64,000 bases of DNA. Origin: Diphasiastrum complanatum (lineage: Eukaryota > Streptophyta > Lycopodiopsida > Lycopodiales > Lycopodiaceae). Under the pieces are notes generated by a model. It made no database searches and was not told where the DNA came from. It was given only the letters and a program-made list of their open reading frames with translations. Made by a program: the position numbers and the translations under genes. The stretch is taken from NCBI GenBank assembly GCA_029204225.1, contig CM055097.1:8947426-9011425 (forward strand), given 5' to 3'. This document shows, one piece after another, positions 42,031 through 53,594 of this stretch. The number at the start of each line of letters is the position of its first letter. Position 1 is the first letter of the stretch.

Positions 42031-42769
42031 TTACTATGATCCGACACTATGGTTTTATTTTGATTGTTTTTCAATTTTTTTTTTCACTACTTGGTTGACA
42101 TTTTCTTTTGAAAAAGATAGAGAAAGAAAATGGGAAATGTATGGAAAGACTGATGAGCAAAAGTCAAAAATGTCATCAGATCAGAAAAAATTGAAGGAAA
42201 GTATTTTCAGGAACCAGATCCTTATGATCCACCTTAGATATACCCATATTGAGTTGGGCGAACGTTCTTTCTGCTAGTTGATACATGTTTTTACCTTAGG
42301 TGAATGTTTAGCATCATGCCATTTTGGGAACGTTCGTCGAGCATCGATAAGTACCGTGGAACCTTCATCAACATGCCAGATGGATTTAAAATGCCAAATT
42401 TAGGTTGATCATAGGTTCAGATCCTGAAAATTTGCATTTATTACAGTACCCAGGCGAATGGCTTTGGGCGAATGTTGAACCTTCGCCAGATCCACAGAAC
42501 GTTTGCCAGACTGCTAATTTTGTTTGAAACCTTCGCTGAGAATTTTGAAAGCTATTTTCATAGTATTGAATAAGCCTACAAACTTTTGTCCAAACTTGAG
42601 CACCCAAACTAGTATTTTGCCTAATGGACCCTCCAAATTCACCTATAAGTAGATTGAATTGGATTCATTTGTCACTTGCGCTAGAGGAGCTCTTGCAAAA
42701 AAATCTCTTGACCAAAACTTTCTATCAGCTTTCCTGCCTTCTGATATACACTTGCACTCACTTCTAGTC
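42031..42769 (+). other. G2 spacer between pol and ORF3
   Basis: Non-coding. It contains several short related motifs on both strands (GGGCGAACGTTC, GGGCGAATGTT, AACCTTCGCC, GAACGTTTGCC, AACCTTCGC) between about 42250 and 42540. It is placed like the motif cluster in the G1 spacer but with a different word. Confidence 0.7.
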
Positions 42770-44289
42770 ATCATGTCTTCCACCGATACCTCTCAGTCTC
42801 CGCGGTACTCCATCCATCGTGATGTTCCAACTGCAACGAACATCATGATGCTTCCTAGCGCAAGCATGGTCGCTCAGTGGATGACCCTTGCCTTGCCTTT
42901 GCTCATGGCAATGAAAATTTACAAGCAGGCCTTCTCTAGAAAAATAAATATGCATTTCATTACCATGCCCTTTAGCACTTGATTGAGGCCAAGTCTAAGT
43001 TTTATATTACTTTCCAGACTACCACACACAAGGCGCGTGTTAGTGAAGTCGCCCTTGTAGCCATAGGAATTACATCTGCATGACAACAGACTAGGCATCC
43101 ACCATCACCTGCTGCGCTACAACCCCCAATTGCCACCCACACTGAACTACCTATTCCCCCTACCTGTAATGCTTCCCTCACCTTTGCTTCCTCTAAAGGA
43201 CAATTTGTGACCATTGGGGCTAATTCCCATCATAGCTACCCAGGCCACCTCACCCCTACAAATGAGAGCAATTTCACCAAATACCCAGTATTTCATGGAC
43301 ATGTTCGATGATTCCAACCCTCTTGGCGCCTCAAAATTTTTTGCCAGGCCCCAAAGTCCAGCGCCCTTTGAACTGCAATCCCCCGACAGAGGATTCAAGA
43401 CTGTCCATGATTCCAAAAATATTTTTGAAGAAACCATTCAAACGGAACCACAAGAAATTGTAGCAGCTCAAACACTAGACACAATTCGAATCGGGCAAGC
43501 TGTCAAATCCCCAAAGCAGTTCGACGCCACGGTATCTAAGGGCTACGAGCAAGAAGACATTTTTGAATAAGAAGAATTACAGGCACCAGCTCCATGCCAA
43601 ACATGGATAGTACCACTAGTTCCTCTTGTTGCTACCACCTCCATGACAATAGATTCTTGTGATGCTCTTGGTTTAGTCTCAAGCCTTGCGCAAGTGATCC
43701 AGTCTATGCTGGATAAGAAAAAAGAAATGGAGCAGCGCATCTCAGATATTTGTTTGAGAATACTCTCATCAGTCAGAAAGTCATCCAGTTGGACAAGGAG
43801 TTGAAGATCGCTAAGCAACATGAAGCGAAATTTGAAGCTGAGATGAAGAAGGCACAACAATCAGTTGATCGCCTAGAAGACTATGTCAGTACACTGCAGA
43901 ATGCCCTCACAACCGCACAAGACCAAGTAGACAAGGCTATGCAAGATGCAAAACAACAAGTGCAACTATTATAGGGTCAACTGCAGATGGTCGAGCAAGA
44001 TCACACACGTCTCCAAGGTGAATTGAATGCCACCACCCTGGAGCATGATGCGTATCTTCAGATGCAAATTCTTGATCATCCGGTAACTCCGACGGAAATC
44101 GGGTATTTGTTCAAAAAGGTTGAAACTTATCGGGTGGCCCTGCAAGGTTTTCAAGCTCGATTTGGCAGGTTCAAGGGTACAACATCGACTGAGTTGGCAA
44201 AGGCCAAAGCGACTATCAACGAATATGAAAAGGCTGTCTCTCAGGTTTTGGGAGAGAGAAAGAATAAGCTATCGTCATTGTGGATTTAG
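42770..44289 (+). pseudogene. G2 extra ORF after pol (ORF3), decayed
   Basis: Homologous to G1 ORF3 in order and in sequence: N-terminal IHRDVPTATNIMMLP, PLLMAMKIYKQAFS and INMHFI (G1: IQRDIPEATQIWPLP, PLLEAMGFYSALF, INMGLI); a Pro/Ser/Thr-rich middle (43090-43400); a coiled coil at 43750-44289 whose TPTEIGYLFKKVETYRVALQGF matches G1 SQSEMTLLRRQVQIYSQTLKSY in register. The C-terminal domain of G1 has no counterpart. Several stops and frameshifts. Confidence 0.75.
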
Positions 44290-44654
44290 TGCTAATGATT
44301 GTAGTGTTAATGCTTAGGGTTAATGGATGTTAGAGTCAGATGTGGATCTTCCAGTCATGCTGAAATCTGAGATATGCTATCGCTCCCTTGGGAACAGACC
44401 TACACATGACAACTAACACCTTGATGCTAGATTGCTTGGATCTTGGGTTGAGGTTAGGCTAGAAAAGAAACCCACTACATTTCGTCTTTTTTGACTTCTT
44501 GGGCGAAACAAATCTGGATGCAGAGGATTCTTGGAGGAAAAGCTGGTGGTATGGGAGATCAGTGATTCTAAAGGGGATTTCTTGGGAAGAATGATTTATA
44601 GACCGACGGTTAGTGATTGCTGTAATGGTAATACTAAAAGAGTCCATTGGTTTT
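44290..44654. other. non-coding, end of the proposed inverted segment
   Basis: No frame or repeat recognised. It ends where U similarity begins, the proposed right inversion breakpoint. If the inversion is right, this sequence was once next to that at about 26000. Confidence 0.5.
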
Positions 44655-44659
44655 TGCCA

Positions 44660-45395
44660 AGGGTATTTTGAGAATTATGAGATATAGATCGATCCCTAAG
44701 TGGTATCTCATTAATTGCAAAATATGGAAGCCCTTAAATCTATTCCTCTATTTTATAAGACCTCTACTCTTTAGAAATTTCTTAATACATGACAATTGGA
44801 TTGAGATTCATATACTTCGTTCCAGTGTAGAACTTTGTTCTGAAGGACTGTTATAATTATATGAAATTGTATTTCCATATAAGATTTTTGAATATGGCTC
44901 GGAACTTAGGTTTTTAGAACCCTAACGTTAGTCTCTATTTGATACTTGATTATTGGGAGATAATATTTCTATTATTCAGGATAAGATATTCTATGATTCT
45001 GAGGAAAAAGTCCTACTTGTAATAATATTGGATACTCATTATTGACTTTTTCGAATCTTTGATATCTTATACGTTGTCTCTTGAGAACTTTTAAATTGAA
45101 ATTATGAAAAAAAAAAATTTAAAAGGGGAGAAGAAAAGATAGGAATAAATCTTTTGAGGAATCAGCTAGTTGGATTGATTTTGAAAAAAAAAAAGAAATC
45201 TTGTATGTATGCAATGGTAGAACTATCCAGTTTGAAATAGAGAAACTCTCTAAGTGATTATTTTGAGTAATCTGGAACTGATTGTAACCAACATTCACTG
45301 ATTGTAACCAAGTACCATTTTGTTATGGATTGGATCAGTGGAATAAAGCTTTAATCTTAATTCTATGTCCATAGATGTCTGTATGAGTTCGCCTA
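44660..45395 (+). repeat. element U 5' LTR, truncated at its start
   Basis: About 720 bp matching 47990-48755, both beginning near AATTATGAGATATAGATCG and ending near TCTGTATGA. The first 400 bp of the LTR, as seen at 47597, are missing here. Confidence 0.8.
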
Positions 45396-47219
45396 ATCTT
45401 GGTTTGTATGCTACGATCTGTTGTAGGCTGATTGGTAGAAGGAATTTTATTAATAAGAGTTAGATGGTTGGAAAACTTGTGATGTGGAGTTATTCACTTC
45501 AAAGATTCTCCAGATATGCTATTTACTCATGAGAAATAGAGTTCTTTGGTACCTGAGTTGCAAGATTCTCAGAGAATTATGTGAGTATTATATGCAGATT
45601 GTGGATATATGTCAGTTTATAGCCTATGTTTGTGTATAGGAACATAGTCGGATAAGTTGCTTATGTACATCTTAATCTTGTGGATCTACTATGTGTTTCC
45701 TATGTATTGAGTTTATATCGTATACTGAAACTAGTCAGAGTGCTTAGACATATGAACAAGTAATGTGTGGAAGAGTTACTTGCAGGTTAATGTCTCTTTC
45801 TGTGGAAAGGATAATTCATTAACTTATCTATGGTTTGGCTAAATGTGGTGTTATACATGTATAATTGAGATTTGCAACTAGACATATAAGATTTCTGAAT
45901 CATTTACAATTGACTTGAGTAATTGGATTACTCCTGATTGGAAGTTAATTGGATAAATAAGCAGTGTGAAGAGAATTCACCGGGAACTGTTTATTTTGAT
46001 TTATATTGCTTATAAGTCACATGATTAGTGAGTCATTTGGATTTATTTATGAGAACTGTGCATAGAATATAGAAGATTCTTGATATAGAATATTTCTTGA
46101 AGTAGAAATATCCTAAGTTATTGACTATATCCCAGTGAGCTCATATACATACATTGGATGACAAAGTCTAACTAATGTCAAAGATAACCACTGAATTCAG
46201 TTGGAATTCAGTAGAACTTTATAATCTCTAGATGTGGTTCTAGGTGATTGTATAAAGTTTATTATTTGTTAAAGACAAATGTTATATTGGTCTTTAATCA
46301 CTAGGTTGATTGTAGAATCTGGAACTCATAATCTGGTTAAGAATCGAAGTGGAAGAATATTTTTGGAATCCAGTAATTTTCTTTGTGAAAAAGATTTCAG
46401 AATGTTTCTTATATTTCTTGAGTGGTATGTTGTGCATATACTCCAATATCTCTAAATAATTAAGTATGGGTTTAGAATCCGATAGATTATGATTGACGAA
46501 TCGTAAGATTCTAAATGTTTATAAATGACGGATCATAAATTGATACTTAAAGGTCAATAGATGATTATATGAGAAATATGATGATTCTTAAGATGATGAG
46601 TAATTCTTGATCAATTGGTGGAGTTTAAATTTAGATTTGTTATTTGAACTCTAACTTTGTGTACAAACTTGAGATTTTTTGGATTTCACATGCATTTCCA
46701 TTAAGTAATTGTTTACTTATGAAGATTTCGCTTACCTTTACAGATTGTAGTCAAGAAATGCTTGTGTACTGTTTTTCTACCTAAAATCTCCGATTAATTA
46801 AGAACAGTTAAGTCTATCAAGATTGAATGGTTGCTATTTTCTGGTATATGATCCTAGGGATAGAGCACTTATCTCAAGAGAGTATTTTGGGGTAATCAGG
46901 ACTGAGTTGAAGTCATTTTTATCTTGATGGATCTTCTAAGAGATTTTGGTCGGATGAGTTTTGTACCAAGAAGCATTTATGACAGGTCTACAAGTAATTT
47001 GTGGATAGTCTTGGACTATAATTGTTTGGGATCTTTAACTTTTGAATATTGATTTCCAATTTAAGGTGAGGACTCATCCAGTGATTCATTAAATTGAGGT
47101 ATATGAAGGTGATGTTATTGGATTGGAGAGAATCAAACCCAATAGGGAAATTTATCTTATTTCAGTGTAGAGAGAGATAATTTGAGAATTATCCCATCTC
47201 TAAATACTTATTTGATATT
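45396..47219 (+). mobile_element. element U internal region, right cluster
   Basis: About 1.8 kb without coding capacity, the inverted counterpart of both left-cluster copies. Together with the flanking LTRs and the pol remnant it forms a chromovirus-derived element that has lost almost all coding sequence, like the large non-autonomous derivatives known in plants. Confidence 0.8.
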
Positions 47220-47583
47220 GAAGTCAGAGTAAAGATTGATTTTCAGGGTAATTGTGAAAGTTAAATGATTGATTTGTTAGCTTTTAAACTTTATCTTTAG
47301 GTTTGATCAACTGCTCATCCGGTGTATCATGTAAATTTAGTTTATATGATGATGACAGTTTGATGTGTTGAAGATTTTGCCCATTTGGAAGATTTATCGC
47401 TCAATGTACATTTGGACCCTGAATGAGTACTCAGGATCAGAGATAAACAATTGAGAAATTGTTTTATCTTTGTGTGCTTGCTTAGGTTGGTTGGTCAAAT
47501 TGAGGATAATGATTTATGGGAAGAGTTAAAAGCATACAAATTAGATGTTTTCTAGTTACTCGTTCTGAGGACAAAACTGGTTT
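47220..47583 (+). pseudogene. element U pol 3' end: integrase tail and chromodomain remnant
   Basis: TAHPVYHVNLVY matches the integrase tail seen in element D ([12 protein letters not shown]), and after a gap LDPE, VLRIRDKQLRN and LGWLVK follow the pattern of the chromodomain of element D ([16 protein letters not shown] ... LVRW). Many stops. It shows that U derives from a chromovirus. Confidence 0.7.
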
Positions 47584-47596
47584 AAGGGGGGAAGAA
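47584..47596 (+). other. element U polypurine tract
   Basis: AAGGGGGGAAGAA immediately before the LTR start TGTTACATCC. Identical to the tract of element D. Confidence 0.88.
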
Positions 47597-48755
47597 TGTT
47601 ACATCCATGTCCAGTACAAGGGAATCGGAATAATTCTTGACGTGGATAGCCGGTCACTCCAGGTGTATATGGTTATTTGTTATGCCTCATCATTCCGGGC
47701 TTGGCCTGTAAAGTAATCAATAATCATATGAGGGCCCAGACCTATAATTGGACATAGGAGCACATGCATAGTGAATGACTGCTTTAATGCAAGAATAGGA
47801 GGTTAATAGCTAATATAGGTTGCATGAGAATCCTAGGGAGAATATTCTCTCTCTCATGAGGAGAATATATCTATTGGAAACTTGCCCATCCTCCTATTGG
47901 AAATTCAGTTTCTTGAGCCTGTCTCTCCTCCTCTCTCTTAGGTTCTTCACTATGGCTTGGGGGCTAGGTCCAGGAGGAAACTCCAAGAGGGAATTATGAG
48001 ATATAGATCGATCCCTGAATAATATCTCATTAATTACAAAATATGGAAGCCCTTAAATCTATTTCTCTATTTTATTAGACCTCTACTCTGTAAAAATTTC
48101 TTAATACGACAATTGGATTGAGATTCATATAATTCCTTCCAATGTAGAACTCTGTTCTGAAGGACTGTTATAATTATATGAAATTGTACTTCCCTATAAG
48201 ATTTTTGAATATGGCTCGGAACTTAGGTTTTCTGAACCCTAACGTTAGTCTCTATTTGATAGTTGATTATTGAGTGATAATATTTCTATCATTCGGGATA
48301 AGATATTCTATGATTCTGAGGAAAAAGTCCTGTTTGTAATAGTATTGGATACTTCTTACTGACCTTTTCGAATCTTTGATATCTTATACGTTGTCTCCTA
48401 GGAACTTTTAAATCGAAATTACAAAATATCTTTTTTAAAAGGGGGGAAGAAAAGATAGGAATAAGTCTTTTGAGGAATCAGCCAGTTGCATTGATTTTGA
48501 AAAAAAATCTTGTATGTGTGCAATGGTAGAACTATCCAGTTTGAAATAGAGGAACTCTCTAAGTGATTATTTTGAGTAATCTGGAACTAGATGAGTCTTG
48601 GGATTAGTGAGCTGTGAGATATTCATTAATATGGGAAGTAGTGATAAAGATTAAATTAAGATTCACTGATTGTTACCAAGTACCATTTTATTATGGATTG
48701 GATCAGTGGAATAAAGCTTTAATCTTTACTCTATGTCCAAAGATGTCTGTATGAA
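47597..48755 (+). repeat. element U 3' LTR (about 1160 bp)
   Basis: Starts TGTTACATCC after the polypurine tract. Its last 760 bp recur at 44660-45395 and its last 365 bp, inverted, at 27795-28160. It ends against the G1 protease region; the precise end is uncertain by about 10 bp. Confidence 0.8.
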
Positions 48756-49958
48756 TTAGCCCTTCGGGTAGGTCACTCCATCGGATCACCTGGTTGTAGC
48801 GTTGCTTCAACTGATTCTTCTTATTCACAGGTGCCTTGGGTGGTTCGATCCTTGAGACTTTCGCCATAGCAGACCTTTGTGGTGGTTGAGCTGGTACCTT
48901 CTTGGTTCCGTAATGATCTGGGTCCATGTGGTGTAGGACTTGTTCATCAGTCAGCTCAATATCCTTATTATAAGTTAGAGCATGTTGCCAAGGGAATAGA
49001 TCATCGTCCACTGGGTTCTCAATCGGCTCCGCTGACAGCCATGCTACATTTATCATATTCACTCCAAATGTGATTGGTGTGTCCATAGTGTAACATTTGG
49101 GTGAAGATGTACTCGGTTCTGGATCTGATTCATATTGACATGCCTGGCAGTCAATAGTTGCTAATGCATCCGTCCATCTCATGAAATCCGTCTCTGAATG
49201 ACGGTGACCTCTCTTGGCTGGCCTTGGGCGGTCAATCGTATAATCTGTCGTGGATGATCCGTCATCAGCTTTGGGTACAATAGGTTTCACTGCCCATGTG
49301 GTTGGATCTACCTTTACAGCCTGTTCTCTGTTCTCGAAGGTGAGTTTCCCTGTACCCCAGTTGTGTACACTTGCGCAGCCCTCAACCATGGTCTTCTCAA
49401 TAAAATATGGTATGCATATGGAGATTCAGGTATATCCATGACCACAAAAGTAATCACATACTGCATACCTGCTATCCTTACGGGAATCTTAACAACTACA
49501 CCTTTTGGTTTCACACAGGATTGATCTGCTAGCTTGATGGTGAATCTGGCTGGCTTCAATCCTTGTAATCCCCATTTTTTGTACAAAGTAGTGGAGATCA
49601 GATTGACACCTGATCCTCCATCTACCATTGCCGCCTTGTCCTCGTATCTCTTGTGTTTGATTGGCAAAGTGATGTTGTCTTCCTCACTTTCCCATGCTGC
49701 TCCGATGTGGAGGACGTTACTTGTTTCATCATAGCCCGCACAATAAATGGGCTCAGGCACTACTGGCTCCTCATCCGCCTTGGCCCATTCAGCTAAAAGG
49801 CTTTTTGCTTGTGGTGCAATCCGCAGTAGTTCTCCGAGGGGTAAACTAACGTAGCTTGACAACAAGAGTGTGAGAATTTCAGCGCGTGGTTCCTCAGGCT
49901 CCACCATGTGAAAAGGTGGTTCATGTTGGTGCAACCGGTCATTCTGATCAGTGCGCAA
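48756..49958 (-). pseudogene. G1 protease region
   Basis: PLGELLRIAPQAKSLLAEW, EPIYCAGYDETSNVLHIGA, DNITLPIKHKRY and the catalytic MVDGGSGVNLIS (D-G-G-S type), then AYHILLRRPWLRAA closing the protease fold. A frameshift near 49370 leads to a spacer of about 200 residues (VHNWGTGKLTFENREQAVKVD, DALATIDCQACQYE, FPWQHALTYN) that also exists in G2. It runs to about RWSDLPEG, where U begins. RT should follow but lies on the plus strand at 29.9 kb. Confidence 0.92.
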
Positions 49959-50199
49959 GTGGTGAGCCCGGTTGCGGATCTCGTTCGATGCCGATTGGAG
50001 GTTCTTTGGGATTGTTTCATTCTTGCTCTTTTTCCTCCTCTTGTGCTTTTTGTACCCAGTGTCTTATTTTCTGGTACTGTCTTCTCTCTTCCCTCACATT
50101 TGGATATGGCGCTGAAGTTGAGAGTCGGTCGTCAGTGACCGATGGTGGTGGTGAGGGAGCCACTTCCTTCCTCTTCTATGCTCGCGTAACAGCTAACAC

Positions 50200-51740
50200 A
50201 GGAGCGTAGTCCTGTCGTCCTTTCGATGGCATCCTTGCTGGAACTGCTGATTGCTGTATGCCAATGAGGTTAAGAGGTGCACTGGTTCCAGGTTTAAATG
50301 GACAATTCTTGAAACAATGTCCATAACCGCAATCCCGGTAGGAGGTTGTATATTGTCCTTTGTAGGGACATTATGCAATTCTGTGTCCCTCGCCGAACCC
50401 GTAGCAGCCGTAATTTCTTCCACCTTGATGTTGAGTTTGAGCTGTATAGGCCGATACATATTCATTTATGGCAGGATCCATAAATGGTTCATCTGGTCCG
50501 TACCACTGCTACTGCTCAGGTTGAGGTGACAATTGCAATTCTTGTTCTGCTGCTGTCAGGGTTACATGGGCCACTTGTTGATTGGCTGGCCCTGGTGGAG
50601 CAGGTAAGGCCATGCGTTGTGGTTGATTGGGTGCGCCATACCTTGGTGCCGCGTTAGGTGCCCCCTGATGATAAGGATAAAATTTTGATAGGGACTTCTC
50701 TTCTGTTGAACAACCCTGGAGTTAAACGGGCAAAATGCCGTATCGTGCGATATTGCATTGCACAGATGGTAGAATCTATGTGTCAGTCTCAGATTTTGCT
50801 TTAGGACTGGACAATCGTTCGCTGTATGGTTTTGCGTGCATACTGAACACCATACATTCTCTTGTTGAGGATATTGTAGCTGGGTTGGTTCCGATTGATG
50901 TGGAGTTATTGCTATAGTTCCTTGTAAGGCCTTCAGTTTCTGGTCAAACTGCGCCGTAAGTTGCTCCATCTGCCGTCTGTGTAATTTTGTCATTTGTTCC
51001 AACAACAGTTCTGTGGATAGAGCAGATGCGTTTGACAATGATGATGTGATCGAGGGAGTAGGAATGTGGGTGGAAGGATATTCGTCGTCAGATCCCTCAT
51101 CCTCTTCCCTGATGACATCTTCCATAGCTTCTTGTAGAGTAGCGTACTGCTCCCATCTTTTCAGTTCTCTTATAATGCTTCGTGGTAATCCGGCTAGGAA
51201 CCACATGATCACCGCATGATCGGGAGTCAGGGCTGCACTGCACTCGGATCGTAGATGTTTGACCCGTTCAATATAATCCCGGACCCTTTCTCGTTTTCCC
51301 ATCTTGACTTTGCTTAGCAAGAGAAACAGGTCTTCTAGGAACTTTCTTGGTTTAAAGCGCATAATGAGAGCCGCTTTAACCGCCTCCCAGGTGGATCTCT
51401 CTTCTTCTGACATGTTGAAAAACCAATCCTGAGCCACTGCAAGTAAGGACATAGGGAATAGCATCAGCTTTTCCGCAGGTGTCCATTTGCCGTAGATTTC
51501 ACAAGCTTGCTCGTAGATATGGAGGAATCAGATGGGATCTGAGAATCCGTCGTATTTTGGTATCTCCATCCGTGGTGCTCTCCGAACTACATGCAAGGGT
51601 GCGACAGGTACAGGTTGGCCCATTGGATCCATTGGTGCTGGTTCCGGTTCTGCCTCTTGTTGCACAGCTGCTAATCTAGGAAGGTGTGGTGCTTGATTTG
51701 CTATCCTTCGTGCTATTGATCGTCCCGATCTCAGATTCAT
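50200..51740 (-). pseudogene. G1 gag with several zinc knuckles
   Basis: Start at ATG 51740 (MNLRSGRS, a start typical of this gag group). Core: PKYDGFSDPI, stop (TGA for Arg), FLHIYEQACEIYGKW-type sequence, LFPMSLLAVAQDWFF, RDYIERVKHLRSEC, WFLAGLPRSIIRELKR and TLQEAMEDVIREEDEG, then a coiled-coil-prone region. Zinc knuckles: CSVCTQNHTANDCP (CX2CX3HX4C, one residue shorter than usual), a second with its first Cys lost, and after a frameshift near 50690 two more degraded ones (CYGFGEGHRIA then C, and CGYGHCFKNC). The unusual X3 spacing is shared with G2. Confidence 0.92.
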
Positions 51741-52874
51741 CCGATGGTGAATTTCAAGGTAATTGGATCTTGCTTATACAATAGGATGGAGTCTGGATCT
51801 TCAAGGATCTGATCGATCTGATCGGCCAGAATGAATTTTAGGCCTTTTGCGGTGGTTTTTCCTTGATAACTTTTTTTTCCTTGCACTGATTGACCTGAGA
51901 TTTTGACAGTAGCTGGATCTGATGCAGATCTTTCCATTGATTTGGTCTGCGAGGGTTATCTTGTGTGAGGGTTGGCTGTGCAAGAGTTTTTTAAGCTGTT
52001 TTTGCAGGTAAAAAACTTGATATCTTTCAGATCTCTGGGAAGTAACTCTCGCAAGCTTCACAGTAGCTAGATCTGGGTTAGATATCACTATAGAAATCTC
52101 TGCAAGAGTTAACTCTCGCAAGAAGTAAAAATTTCACTGTTTGCAAGGGTTCAAAAATCACTTTTTGGGCTTGATCTTCACCAAATTTTCATACTAACTC
52201 TCGCAGGCTTCATCACTGATGTAATTCGACATTTTGAATCAATTGAGATGGTCTGCAAGAGTTTTTACTAGAAGGATTTGCTGGATCTTCACTTTTTAGT
52301 GATTTTTTTGCACTTAAATCCAATTTCTGCTCACTGGAATCAAACTACTATCGCAAGCTCTTCTGTGTCCTGGGCTCACTGAGATGGAACTTTAGAATCC
52401 TTTGCAAGAGTTCTTGATCACTGGAACTGAAAATTTCACTGTCTGCGAGAGTTCAGTGGTACTTTTCCATCTTTTTTTTCACTGGGAACTCTCGCACAGG
52501 CACTTAATCATGAAACTAACTCTCCAAGCTTCTTTGTATCCTAGTCTCACTAAGATGGAACTTCAGAGGGCTCTGCGAGAGTTCTTATGAAGATTTGAAT
52601 TTTTTTGTACTTTTCAAGGGTTTTTTGAATTTTTTATGATTTTTCTCTGATTTTTACAATTTGCTTAGAACTAACTCTCGCAGGCTTCTATGCAGGTCTA
52701 AGACAGTACCTTGGAGCTGCTGCCAGTCATGCAAGGTTAATTCCTACTGATTCTGGAGATATAAAAATTTGATGAGTTTTTTGGCTCTTTTTCCTCCAAA
52801 ATGCAGATTGGTGTGTTTTTTGAGTTTTTTGGATGATTGGTTAAAGTTTCAAGCCCTTAGAGGTTGTTTAGGGG
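51741..52874 (-). other. G1 5' leader
   Basis: Non-coding, between LTR and gag. The primer site is not found because the LTR 3' end and adjoining leader seem to be deleted. It carries the second motif cluster. Confidence 0.7.
51948..52685. repeat. cluster of TGCGAGAGTT / AACTCTCGCA motifs (G1 leader)
   Basis: About 13 copies on both strands in 740 bp, among them 51948 (TGCGAGGGTT), 52044, 52101, 52111, 52197, 52443, 52490, 52574 and 52672, plus variants with TGCAAGAGTT. Several reverse copies are followed by AGGCTTC or AGCTTC. Same word as in the G1 pol-ORF3 spacer. Confidence 0.85.
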
Positions 52875-53589
52875 CTTTCTCCCTTAACTCTACTCACCAC
52901 TATGCTACTCCTCTTTAACTCTACTTCTCTACACTAACATTCATCATAGTTTGGGTGAAGGGAAGTGATAGAAAATAAGAGGTTGAGAAGAGAAGAGAGG
53001 AAGAGAGAGAGATAGAGAGTGAGGGTGGAGGTTAGCTCAAATGCTCCTTATGCTTGCTAATGGAAAAGCATTCACTATGGCAAACAATAAGCATGGAAAT
53101 AGAAAGCAATGGAAAACACAATCAAGAGCACTAGCAAGTATTAAATAGCAAATGAGGATGCTTCTCTTCCAAAAATGGTAGAGTTTTCTCCTTCTCATTA
53201 AGCATGGAAATAATGTACAAATGGTGTCTTTTTATAAAATGGGGAAGGCCCTTGCCCCTCAATCTTATTGGCTAATATTCACAATGATCCTAACCATTCA
53301 TCTTGGACCCAACTTGATCCAAGGGTCCACAAAAAATACATTAGAAATCACAAGATTCATGTGAGTCCCAATTTGGACCCAACTCTAAAAAGTGATCTCT
53401 AAGTTTAAAAATGACATTGGGCCTCTAGTTTTATTTTAATTACAAGGCCCCAATCAAGTTTATTTTATTTACAACTTCAATTGCGTGCTCATTGGGCCAT
53501 GGGCTTATACACGCAGGATGCCATGCCCTCGCGACACATTTTATTGGAGGATTTTATTTATTTACTCTTTGTTGGGAATACCCCCAACA
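52875..53589 (-). repeat. G1 5' LTR, 3' end missing
   Basis: Inverted match of 37284-37977: starts (minus strand) TGTTGGGGGTATTCCCAACA at 53589, has the same TATAAAAAG box and the same CT-rich run, and stops matching at GGGAGAAAG. About 97 percent identical by eye, which fits two LTRs of one insertion. Confidence 0.88.
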
Positions 53590-53594
53590 AGAAA
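53590..53594 (-). other. proposed G1 target duplication, 5' side
   Basis: TTTCT on the minus strand, directly before the LTR start. Pairs with 38087-38091. Confidence 0.65.
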
